Below, piece after piece: positions 1-5,465 of a stretch of 7,950 nucleotides of DNA. The stretch is taken from positions 1 to 7,950 of the forward strand of contig JAJZAL010000239.1 in the NCBI GenBank assembly GCA_021799405.1, in the 5' to 3' direction. The position numbers were made by a program, and so were the translations under genes. Source of the stretch: Acidobacteriota bacterium (GTDB lineage: Bacteria; Acidobacteriota; Terriglobia; Terriglobales; Acidobacteriaceae). Each line of letters opens with the position of its first letter. Position 1 is the first letter of the stretch. The notes under the pieces are model-generated. The model saw only the letters and a list, made by a program, of their open reading frames with translations, made no database searches and was not told the DNA's origin.

Positions 1-138
1 AGCCAGCCGAGCAAACCGCACCAAGCCAACCTCAGCCATAGGGAATGCGAAGAGCCAGAGCAGCTTCAGCTTAACCCGATTCCTGCCGACTTCAATACAC
101 ACGTATCGAGGATGTCAACAGAGCCAGATGAGTTTTGA
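1..138 (+). CDS. Possible 3' end of a plus-strand gene entering from the left edge (unrecognised)
   Basis: Frame 1 of the plus strand is open from the window edge to a TGA at 136-138 (46 codons). Its C-terminus includes the string PIPADFNTHVSRMSTEPDEF, which has a protein-like composition, but I do not recognise a family. It ends about 6 bases from the point where hsdS homology on the opposite strand breaks off (near 144). It could therefore be the tail of a gene, possibly carried by a mobile element, that was joined to or inserted in hsdS. A 46-codon open frame can occur by chance in GC-rich DNA, so this is tentative. Confidence 0.25.
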   Translation, partial: SQPSKPHQANLSHRECEEPEQLQLNPIPADFNTHVSRMSTEPDEF

Positions 139-329
139 TTCCCTGCCCGACGCGTCCGCGCTTGAAAGTGTGCGTTGTCGGTATAGCTTGGAGCGGACAA
201 GTCTAGCCTTCCGTTTCTGATGTTCTGGCTGCGCAGAACAATTGGCCCATAATCAGTCCACACGGGCGTGGAATGCGGGCAATCGACTATTCGTTCACAG
301 AGTTCGGAGAGCCGCGTCCTACTCGCCAT
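66..329 (-). pseudogene. hsdS: Truncated type I restriction-modification specificity subunit (HsdS N-terminus)
   Basis: HsdS chooses the DNA target of a type I restriction-modification complex through two target-recognition domains. Only the start of the first is present. From the ATG at 329, about 62 residues look like HsdS, including ERIVDCPHSTPVWTDYG, VLRSQNIRNGRLDLS, PSYTDNAHFQ and the run ending RTRRA. A normal HsdS has about 400 residues. Homology stops near 144; the frame then runs through unrelated residues to a stop at 66-68. The ATG is preceded by AAGGAG with 7 bases between, and the start overlaps the end of the upstream nucleotidyltransferase gene (stop 319-321). A TTG at 335 in the same frame is a less likely start. 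Downstream, a reading of the minus strand near 1-30 gives FPMAEVGLV, faintly like the HsdS EAPMGEVGLV motif, but I do not rely on it. The product cannot direct methylation or cleavage alone. Confidence 0.8.
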
Positions 330-675
330 GCCCAAGCTCCTTCAGTCCATCTTTTTGTTCCTGAAGGACGACATACTCCCTGCGAATAATCTGGCGGAAG
401 CGTTCGGAGGCGGTAGCCCAATCGACGATATCCACTTTGAAGGGCAGGTCAGATTCGGAGAATTCCTCGGCCAACTCTGCCCGAATGGAAAGCGCCAATG
501 GCTGTTCGCCGAAGATGGCCAGGTCGAGATCGGAGTAGGGTTTGGCTTTGCCCTGGACGCGGGAACCAAAGGCCCAGACTGCGCACTCCGGCACATGACG
601 CTGCAAAATGCCGCGCACAATCTCCAGTTCGCCGGGGCGCAACTCCAATCTTCGATTTGTGACGGTCTGCTTCAT
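319..675 (-). CDS. MNT-type minimal nucleotidyltransferase, antitoxin-like partner of the HEPN protein
   Basis: The protein has 118 residues. It carries the polymerase-beta-like nucleotidyltransferase signature FGSRVQGKAKPYSDLDLAI: G37-S38-R39, then metal ligands D49 and D51, with a third acidic residue at D82 in FKVDIVDW. Members paired with HEPN proteins can act as antitoxins; in MntA-HepT pairs the MNT enzyme adds AMP to a HEPN tyrosine. The ATG at 675 is chosen because it overlaps the HEPN stop codon (ATGA, 672-675). A longer open frame upstream, to 825, only reads through the HEPN gene. The last eight residues, LKELGHGE, nearly copy the last eight of HsdM (LKELGYGE). They lie in a direct repeat, so the native C-terminus was probably replaced on insertion. 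The catalytic residues all appear present. Substrate and toxin-antitoxin activity are inferred from family and pairing. Confidence 0.88.
   Translation of the reverse strand: MKQTVTNRRLELRPGELEIVRGILQRHVPECAVWAFGSRVQGKAKPYSDLDLAIFGEQPLALSIRAELAEEFSESDLPFKVDIVDWATASERFRQIIRREYVVLQEQKDGLKELGHGE
321..345 (-). repeat. 25-bp direct repeat, copy 2 (3' end of the MNT gene, start of hsdS)
   Basis: This is the second copy of the repeat at 1106-1130, with C in place of T at the variable position. It encodes LKELGHGE at the end of the nucleotidyltransferase and supplies AAGGAG and the ATG (329) of hsdS. This is the copy that hsdS now uses. Confidence 0.9.
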
Positions 676-1085
676 TCCGTGTTGCGCTTTTGCAATTGTT
701 CGAGCAGGTACTCGGCCTCCGCCAGAAAGGATGGAATTACCGCAACGACCGGCAAAGCGACGCCCTCTTCGTAGGTGTAGCTGGTTCGGGCGTGCATCTC
801 GCGGTAGCGCTTCCAATCCGGCCAACTGCCCCGCAGCAGGTTTTGCTCATTGCCGGTGCGGATCAGGTCGCCGAAGGGCATGGCATCCAACTCGGCAGGG
901 GAGGCAAACGTTGCCTGAAGATACCGCTTGAGCATCTTATGGCTGATCTCGTAAGTAAATTCAAATCGCTGCACCAATCCGTCGCGTACCAGCGTGTGCG
1001 CAGGATTGCTTTGATATTCCGCCAGCCCTTCGGCCAGCCGCTTGACCGCATTGGCAAGCGGCGTCAGGTCAAGTTGTTCATTCAT
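672..1085 (-). CDS. HI0074-family HEPN protein (nucleotidyltransferase substrate-binding family), toxin-like
   Basis: The protein has 137 residues and is all-helical in character, with the family features FEFTYEISHKMLKRYL (residues 41-56) and a late TSYTYEE segment (101-107). The family is known as the substrate-binding or toxin partner of MNT nucleotidyltransferases. HEPN toxins use an RX4-6H motif for RNA cleavage, and in HepT a tyrosine in RX4HXY is AMPylated by the antitoxin. Here the corresponding residues read H98-ARTS-Y103-T-Y105. The arginine is replaced by His and the histidine by Tyr, while the HXY tyrosine is kept. RNase activity is therefore doubtful. The ATG at 1085 has GGAG at 1094-1097 (8-base spacing). 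It overlaps the stop of a 10-codon mini-ORF by ATGA. The gene's own stop overlaps the MNT start in the same way, so the pair is probably translationally coupled. Confidence 0.87.
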   Translation of the reverse strand: MNEQLDLTPLANAVKRLAEGLAEYQSNPAHTLVRDGLVQRFEFTYEISHKMLKRYLQATFASPAELDAMPFGDLIRTGNEQNLLRGSWPDWKRYREMHARTSYTYEEGVALPVVAVIPSFLAEAEYLLEQLQKRNTE

Positions 1086-1114
1086 CTTGCTTGCTCCATT
1101 CTCTCACTCGCCAT
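1082..1114 (-). other. Ten-codon relic of the original hsdS start ([10 protein letters not shown])
   Basis: An ATG at 1114 inside the hsdM tail is preceded by AAGGAG at 7-base spacing and reads [10 protein letters not shown] before a TGA at 1082-1084. Its first three residues (MAS) match the present hsdS start (MASRTRL). The same ribosome site and start codon occur in the second repeat copy at 321-345. The mini-ORF overlaps the last 11 bases of hsdM and its TGA overlaps the HEPN ATG. I infer that it is the old hsdS start, cut off when the HEPN/MNT cassette entered, and that it may now act as a coupling leader for HEPN. Confidence 0.55.
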
Positions 1115-2623
1115 ACCCAAGCTCCTTCAGGTTGGCGGCGTCCAGCCGCGCGGCCTCGGCCTGTTGCTGGCGAAGCGTGGCGGCGAGGCGAGCCATCTTT
1201 TCCTCGAAGGGTTCGCCGTCGTCCTCGACGGCCTCGGCCCCGACGTAGCGTCCCGGTGTGAGCACGTGGCCATGCTTGCGGATCTCATCGAGCTTGGCAG
1301 CCTTGCAGAAGCCGGGTATGTCGGCGTACTCGCCCGCGCCTTTATCTCCGCGCCAGGCGTGGTAGGTGCCAGCGATCTTGGCTACATCCTCGTCGCTCAA
1401 CTCGCGCTGGACACGGCTGATCAGCGCGCCCATCTTGCGTGCGTCGATGAAGAGCGTTTCGCCCTGGCGCTCGCGGAAGCCATTGCGCCGCTTGCTGCGC
1501 GTGAGGAACCAAAGGCAGACGGGAATCTGCGTGGAGTAAAAGAGTTGGCCGGGCAGCGCGACCATGCAATCGACCAGGTCGGCCTCAATGATCTTTTTGC
1601 GAATCTCGCCTTCGCCGGACTGGTTGGACGACATCGACCCGTTGGCGAGGACGAAGCCTGCCAATCCCGTGGGCGCAAGGTGATAGAGGAAGTGCTGCAC
1701 CCAGGCATAGTTGGCATTGCCTGCGGGCGGAACGCCGTAGACCCAGCGCTTGTCTTCCTTGAGCATCTCGCCGCGCCAGTCGCTGTCGTTGAACGGCGGA
1801 TTGGCGAGGACGTAGTCGGCCTTGGGGTCGGGGTGACGGTCGGCATGGAAGGTATCGCCGTGGCCGATCTGTGCGTCGATGCCACGAATGGCGAGGTTCA
1901 TCTTGGCCAGCCGCCAGGTGGTATAGTTCGACTCTTGCCCGTAGATGGAGATGTCGCCGATTCGGCCGCTGTGCGCCTCAATGAACTTCCCGCTCTGCAC
2001 AAACATGCCACCGGAGCCGCAGCAGGGATCGTAGACACGGCCCTTGTAGGGCGCGAGCATCTCCACCAGAATGCGGACGACGTGCGCGGGCGTGTGAACT
2101 GGCCGCCCTTTTTGCCCTCCGCGCTGGCGAACTGCGAAAGGAAGTATTCATAGACGCAGCCAAGAACGTCCTTGGCCCGGTCGGCGGGAGTGCCCAGGCC
2201 AACGTCGCTGATGAGATTGATGAGCTGGCCGAGACGCTGTTTGTCGAGGCCGGGCCGGGCATAGTCCTTGGGCAGCACACCTTTGAGCGATGGGTTGTCG
2301 CGTTCGATGGCGGCCATCGCATCGTCTACGAAGGTGCCGATTTTGGGCTGCGGAGCGCTAGCTTTCAGGTGCTGCCATCGCGCTTCCTTCGGCACCCAGA
2401 AGATGTGGGCGGCGCGGTACTCGTCGGGGTCTTCCGGGTCTGCACCGTCCGAGCGCTGGCTCTCCAACTCGGCGTGCTTGGACTCAAAGGCATCCGAAAT
2501 GTATTTAAGGAAGATGAGACCCAGGACAACGTGCTTGTACTCCGCCGCGTCCATGTTGTTGCGCAGCGCGTCGGCAGCGGCCCAGAGCTTCGATTCAAAT
2601 CCAAGTGCAGATGTAGTGCTCAC
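1104..2623 (-). pseudogene. hsdM: Type I restriction-modification DNA methyltransferase HsdM, one-base frameshift
   Basis: HsdM is the N6-adenine methyltransferase of type I systems and works with HsdS. The GTG at 2623 is chosen as start: GGAAG lies at 2632-2636, and [20 protein letters not shown] is a typical HsdM N-terminus. The N-terminal HsdM domain spans about residues 1-165. It is followed by the AdoMet-binding motif [10 protein letters not shown] (about 199-208) and the catalytic NPPF (about 275-278). The frame breaks near 2095-2096: one frame ends in KKGGQF and the next begins [13 protein letters not shown], where GGQF-Y/H-TP is expected. Restoring one base there gives a 506-residue protein of normal length. 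The break is a real mutation or a sequence error; the rest is well conserved. The stop at 1104 lies 18 bases before the HEPN start. No hsdR is seen, and hsdS is broken. Confidence 0.92.
1106..1130 (-). repeat. 25-bp direct repeat, copy 1 (3' end of hsdM)
   Basis: On the minus strand this copy runs CTGAAGGAGCTTGGG, then T, then ATGGCGAGT. It encodes LKELGYGE, the HsdM C-terminus, and includes AAGGAG plus an ATG out of frame with hsdM. It matches 321-345 at 24 of 25 bases; the single difference is at 1115 versus 330. The flanking bases differ on both sides. The spacing between copies is 785 bases, exactly bracketing the HEPN/MNT cassette. Confidence 0.9.
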
Positions 2624-2680
2624 AAGACCCGCTTCCTTATTTCTTTGCTGCTTGACTCGGCAGTTTGCTTGGAAAGTACC

Positions 2681-2709
2681 GTTGTACGTCCTGAGCACAG
2701 AAGAATCAA
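2681..2709 (-). promoter_or_regulatory. Possible sigma-70-type promoter for hsdM
   Basis: On the minus strand TTGATT (2704-2709), a 17-base spacer and TACAAC (2681-2686) lie about 60 bases upstream of the hsdM GTG. Each box matches four of six consensus bases. The 120-base gap between the ATPase stop and the hsdM start holds nothing else that I can identify. The match is weak, and transcription from the ATPase gene is an alternative. Confidence 0.3.
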
Positions 2710-2743
2710 GATACTGAATCGAATGTAACTGCGGAAGACATTT

Positions 2744-3934
2744 TTACTGTTTGCCTTGGCCAAGTTCATCTTTGAGGAACGTCGCCAACGGCATCACTTC
2801 CGTCTTCTTGTCCAGCTTGAAGCGCTCATTGCCTGGGTACAGCACGATCTGTCGCGTGGCTTTGATGTCTTCGCAGCCGTTGTAAAAGCCTTTGCTGGGC
2901 GCGGGGCTGCCGAGGGAGCGCTTGATCTCGATGGCCCAACGCTCCTTCGCGCTGAAATCAATCACCAGGTCAATCTCTGCCCCGGCGGAGGTGCGGTAGA
3001 ACGATGTCCGCGCGGTGGCTGGCAGCGCCCCCAAGATGTTTTCAATCAGCATCCCCTCCCAGCTTGGGCCGACGACCGGATGTCCCAGCAGTTCTTCCAT
3101 GTTGCGGATGCCGAGCAGCGCGTGCAACAGGCCGCTGTCGCGGACATAGACCTTCGGTGTGCGCACCAGACGCTTCTTCGCGTTCGCGGCCCAGGGCTGC
3201 AAACGGCGGACCAGCAGCAGGTCCACCATGATGTCGAGATAGCGCGCGACGGTATGCCCGCTGACACCGAGTCCGCTAGCGAGCTGCGCCGCGTTGAGCA
3301 TCTGCCCCTGATTGTGTGCCAGCATCTGCCAGTAGCGGCGCAACGTCTCCGCCGGAATACGCGGGCCGAGCGCGGGAACATCGCGTTCAAGATATGTCTG
3401 AATGAAAGCGGAGCGCCACGCGAAGCTGTCCTCGTCGCTGGCGGCAAGAAAGCTGTCCGGGAAGCCGCCGCGATTCCAAAGCTGGTCAGCCTTACCGACT
3501 CCAGACGCGGCAACTTCAGCCACAGAGAACGGAGTCAGTTCTTCGTAGGCAATGCGTCCGGCCAGAGTTTCTGCGGACTGATGCAAGAGGTCAATGGACG
3601 CGGAGCCGAGCAGGAGAAACTGGCTGTTGCGTTTGCCTTTTCGCCGCCGCTGGTCGATCAGGCCGCGCAGAGTCGCGAAGATGCCGGGCAGCCGATGAAT
3701 TTCATCAAGGATCACCAGCCGCTCTTCATGCTGCGCCAGGTAGAGTTCCGGCTCGGTCAGTTTCGCGCGGTCGGACGGCAGCTCCAGGTCGAGGTAGAGC
3801 GCCTGCTCTCTGATCTCTTCTGCCAGAGCAAGCGCGAGCGTGGTTTTGCCGACTTGCCGAGGGCCAAGCAAGGCCACGGCGGAAAACTGCTGCAAGAGCT
3901 TTCGCAATCTCGGCTGAACAAGCCTCTGAATCAT
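2744..3934 (-). CDS. AAA+ ATPase with C-terminal DUF4143 (AAA_14-DUF4143 family)
   Basis: The 396-residue protein has Walker A GPRQVGKTT (24-32), Walker B LVILDEIH (73-80) and a sensor-like LLLGSAS (107-113). A winged-helix-like linker follows (about 195-245), with LNAAQLASGLGVSGHTVARY. The C-terminal DUF4143 region has GMLIENI, AEIDLVID and WAIEIKRS; the spacing of E298, E320/D322 and E336-x-K338 resembles the PD-(D/E)xK nuclease fold. Length is normal for the family and no residue of the ATPase core is missing. The family is widespread, often in variable or defence-rich regions, and its substrate is unknown. The ATG at 3934 is preferred; a TTG three codons upstream would fall inside the likely -10 box. 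No good Shine-Dalgarno site precedes the ATG, which fits a nearly leaderless transcript. The hsdM gene starts 120 bases downstream on the same strand, so co-transcription is possible. No direct role in restriction is shown. Confidence 0.88.
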   Translation of the reverse strand: MIQRLVQPRLRKLLQQFSAVALLGPRQVGKTTLALALAEEIREQALYLDLELPSDRAKLTEPELYLAQHEERLVILDEIHRLPGIFATLRGLIDQRRRKGKRNSQFLLLGSASIDLLHQSAETLAGRIAYEELTPFSVAEVAASGVGKADQLWNRGGFPDSFLAASDEDSFAWRSAFIQTYLERDVPALGPRIPAETLRRYWQMLAHNQGQMLNAAQLASGLGVSGHTVARYLDIMVDLLLVRRLQPWAANAKKRLVRTPKVYVRDSGLLHALLGIRNMEELLGHPVVGPSWEGMLIENILGALPATARTSFYRTSAGAEIDLVIDFSAKERWAIEIKRSLGSPAPSKGFYNGCEDIKATRQIVLYPGNERFKLDKKTEVMPLATFLKDELGQGKQ

Positions 3935-3942
3935 ACCTTGCA

Positions 3943-3971
3943 ATTATGCCACATAAATACATGATTGTGAC
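3943..3971 (-). promoter_or_regulatory. Possible promoter of the AAA ATPase gene
   Basis: On the minus strand GTCACA (3966-3971), a 17-base spacer and CATAAT (3943-3948) give four and five matches to the sigma-70 boxes. The expected transcription start would fall within a few bases of the ATG at 3934, giving a leaderless or very short leader, which agrees with the lack of a clear ribosome site. The assignment rests on pattern only. Confidence 0.4.
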
Positions 3972-3983
3972 ATAGACTTCTTG

Positions 3984-4115
3984 GGAAGGCAGAGATTTCA
4001 TCGTGCAGCAGCTTCTTCGTTCACTGGTGAGACAGCCCGCGCAAGTGATCGCCATCTTCGCGGTTTGAAGAGCGGCGTTGTAGACAGTGGCGAATCTTCG
4101 GTCCTCAGACAGAGC
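3984..4115 (-). pseudogene. Relic of a HEPN-like domain gene
   Basis: One minus-strand frame reads LSEDRRFATVYNAALQTAK, then MAITCAGCLTSERRSCCTMK and SLPS. From memory of the family, this resembles the first two helices of a common HEPN-like protein group (pattern LSxDRRFAxAYNAALQLAKxAIxCAGYR, followed by a GHHxTT stretch). The GHH segment is degraded here (RRSCC), there is no start codon of its own, and the C-terminal half is absent. The 5' edge abuts the transposase fragment at GCTCTG (4110-4115), which fits either gene. I see it as a deletion or recombination scar. The family match is by eye. Confidence 0.45.
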
Positions 4116-4176
4116 AGGGATCCTCAAGCCCTTCCCAACAGGCTCCAAACTGCTCCAGGGTTTCTTGGCGGGACAT
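4105..4176 (-). pseudogene. N-terminal fragment of an ISAs1-like transposase
   Basis: An ATG at 4174-4176 has a perfect AGGAGG (4182-4187) five bases upstream. The frame gives 23 codons containing EQFGACWEGLEDP before a TGA at 4105-4107. The LEDP segment near the N-terminus is typical of ISAs1-family transposases (usually LEDPRSGN). Here the Arg is Cys and the match ends at once after SerVal, where the HEPN-like relic begins. More than 90% of the expected protein (roughly 370 residues) is missing. The family assignment comes from memory of the family pattern, not from a search. Confidence 0.5.
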
Positions 4177-4265
4177 CAAATCCTCCTGCAAGAAACCTCA
4201 GCCCTCTCAATGGCTGCCGCAAGTACCAACCCTGGTTCTACTGGATTTCAAATGCGATTGCCCTG
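4110..4265 (-). mobile_element. Remnant of an ISAs1-like insertion sequence (5' end only)
   Basis: The remnant would run from a terminal-repeat-like end on the minus strand, CAGGGCAATCGCATTTG (4249-4265), through an untranslated leader with the transposase start, to the break at about 4110. The opposite terminal repeat, which should read CAAATGCGATTGCCCTG or similar on the minus strand, is not seen elsewhere in the window. The other end was therefore lost. The outer boundary at 4265 is inferred from the CAGGG end typical of such elements. Confidence 0.4.
4159..4197 (-). repeat. 9-bp inverted repeat around the transposase start signal
   Basis: Minus-strand arms GGTTTCTTG (4189-4197) and CAAGAAACC (4159-4167) are perfect complements. 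The 21-base loop holds both the AGGAGG and the ATG of the transposase fragment. In RNA this would present or limit the start site. The second arm lies in codons 4-6 of the transposase. Confidence 0.5.
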
Positions 4266-4322
4266 GCCTTGCCTATGAGGATACCGCTGAATTGGCACGC
4301 GTTTGATAGACTGAGCAGGCGG

Positions 4323-4397
4323 GCGGGAGTAGCTCAATGGTAGAGTAGCGGCTTCCCAAGCCGTTGGTTGCGGGTTCGATCCCCGTCTCCCGCTCCA
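4323..4397 (+). tRNA. tRNA-Gly (anticodon CCC)
   Basis: The cloverleaf folds fully. The acceptor stem is GCGGGAG with CTCCCGC, and the D arm is GCTC/GAGT. The anticodon stem is GCGGC/GCCGT around the loop TTCCCAA, giving anticodon CCC, which reads GGG codons. The T arm is GCGGG-TTCGATC-CCCGT. The discriminator T is followed by an encoded CCA (4395-4397). It is the only plus-strand gene that I can firmly support. No convincing promoter stands upstream (TTGCCC at 4258-4263 with GATACC at 4280-4285 is weak), and no strong terminator follows. Confidence 0.97.
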
Positions 4398-4494
4398 GGA
4401 TGAGATCCAGCATCCGTCGTTTCTGCCACAACAAAATTCCAGGTCTGCCGGAAACGCAGAGGCTCGCTTGAATGGCGGCACGATGCGGCCTGCG

Positions 4495-5454
4495 TCACCC
4501 AATATGGGCCAGAGGTTTGACGGCGGATGGGAGCATCGGCCTTGCGGTTGGAACTGGGGATTTCCGCGCCGCTTTCGATGGGGTCCCGCTTGGCACCAAA
4601 GGTGTGGGCTTCGCAGGTTTGTCTGGAGGGCCTGCTTGGGGACCGGTGCTATTCCGCAGGGTCCCGATGTTCGCCTCGCCAGGCGGCTTGGCGGCTGCCG
4701 CACTCGCTGCCGGGGACGATGCATCCAGCCATTGCACAATCAGCGAGACGCGCCGGTTGGATGGGTCGAGAGGGTTCGACGGCACCCGCAGCATCTGGTC
4801 TGCATACCCACGCACCTGCGAAATCTGGTTCGGCCCAACCCCACCCTGTTGCAGCAGCCGACGCGCGGAGTTCGCCCGGTCCGCCGACAGTTCCCAGTTG
4901 GTATAGCCGCCGCCGCCGCCGACATAGGGCTGCGCATCGGTGTGTCCCTCAATCAGCAATCGGTTCGGCAGCACCTTCAACTGGCCCGAGAGCAGGTTGA
5001 GCAGCTTTACGCCGCTTGGGCTCAGCTTCGCGCTCCCACTTTCAAAGAACGTGCCCCCTTTGTCCTCAATCAAGTCGATCCTGAGCCCTTCGCTTGTGAT
5101 CGTGATCTCAATCTGCTTGGAAAGTTTGCTCAGGTCGGTCTGCTTCAGGATCGCCTTTTCAATCTGCTCTTTTAGTTTTTCGACATTCTTCTGGTCGATC
5201 GAGATGCTCTTATTGCTGCCCTGAATTGTGGTGCCCGTTTCTCGCCCACCGCTCTTCGGGTCGTTAAAATACCCGGCGACGGCCTTCTTGATTTGAGGCG
5301 TGGAGTTCATGAGCCAGAGGACGATGAACAGCGACATCATCGCGGTGACGAAGTCGGCATAGGCGACTTTCCATGCGCCCCCGTGGTGGCCGCCGTGCGA
5401 GACCTTCTTCTTGATGACGACGAACGGTCGAACGGTCTTTCGATCTGCTGCCAT
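4495..5454 (-). CDS. motB: Flagellar motor stator protein MotB
   Basis: The 319-residue protein has a basic cytoplasmic N-terminus with the GGHHGGAWKVAYADFVTAMM signature. A single membrane helix follows (about 31-49) with the proton-binding aspartate D34, and then a periplasmic OmpA-like peptidoglycan-binding domain (RLLIEGHTDAQPY, NWELSADRANSARRLL, DPSNRRVSLIVQWL). It anchors the MotA-MotB proton channel to the cell wall. Residues 244-319 form an unusual Pro/Ala/Lys-rich tail of about 76 residues beyond the OmpA-like domain, with no motif that I recognise. A five-glycine run (GGC repeats near 4907-4920) sits in the domain. The ATG at 5454 lies 11 bases after the motA stop, with AGGA overlapping that stop. 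A longer open frame upstream, to 5538, only overlaps motA and is not used. The gene ends facing the tRNA, without a clear terminator. Confidence 0.97.
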   Translation of the reverse strand: MAADRKTVRPFVVIKKKVSHGGHHGGAWKVAYADFVTAMMSLFIVLWLMNSTPQIKKAVAGYFNDPKSGGRETGTTIQGSNKSISIDQKNVEKLKEQIEKAILKQTDLSKLSKQIEITITSEGLRIDLIEDKGGTFFESGSAKLSPSGVKLLNLLSGQLKVLPNRLLIEGHTDAQPYVGGGGGYTNWELSADRANSARRLLQQGGVGPNQISQVRGYADQMLRVPSNPLDPSNRRVSLIVQWLDASSPAASAAAAKPPGEANIGTLRNSTGPQAGPPDKPAKPTPLVPSGTPSKAARKSPVPTARPMLPSAVKPLAHIG

Positions 5455-5465
5455 GGTCAGGTTTC

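Noticed and set aside
690..2153. Long plus-strand open frame of 487 codons
   Set aside because: It lies antisense to hsdM and the HEPN gene, whose family motifs are clear. Long antisense frames are common in GC-rich coding DNA and the translation resembles no known protein.
2756..3964. Plus-strand open frame of 402 codons opposite the ATPase
   Set aside because: It mirrors the ATPase gene, which has intact Walker motifs on the minus strand. The plus-strand translation shows no domain.
3981..4343. Plus-strand frame of 120 codons between the ATPase and the tRNA
   Set aside because: It runs into the tRNA gene and shows no motif. The minus strand of the same stretch has recognisable transposase and HEPN-like fragments.
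4323..4397. tRNA-Gly as the integration site of the restriction-modification region
   Set aside because: Integrases usually use the tRNA 3' end, which here faces motB (right), while the variable region lies on the 5' side. No integrase and no repeat of the tRNA 3' end is seen in the window.
4444..4460. Short hairpin TCTGC-GCAGA between the tRNA and motB as a terminator
   Set aside because: It has only five base pairs and no T-run on either strand.
4248..4739. Minus-strand frame containing RRGSNPQPTAWEAATLPLSYSR
   Set aside because: This string is the well-known antisense translation of a tRNA gene and is often misannotated as a protein. The tRNA-Gly fold here is complete.
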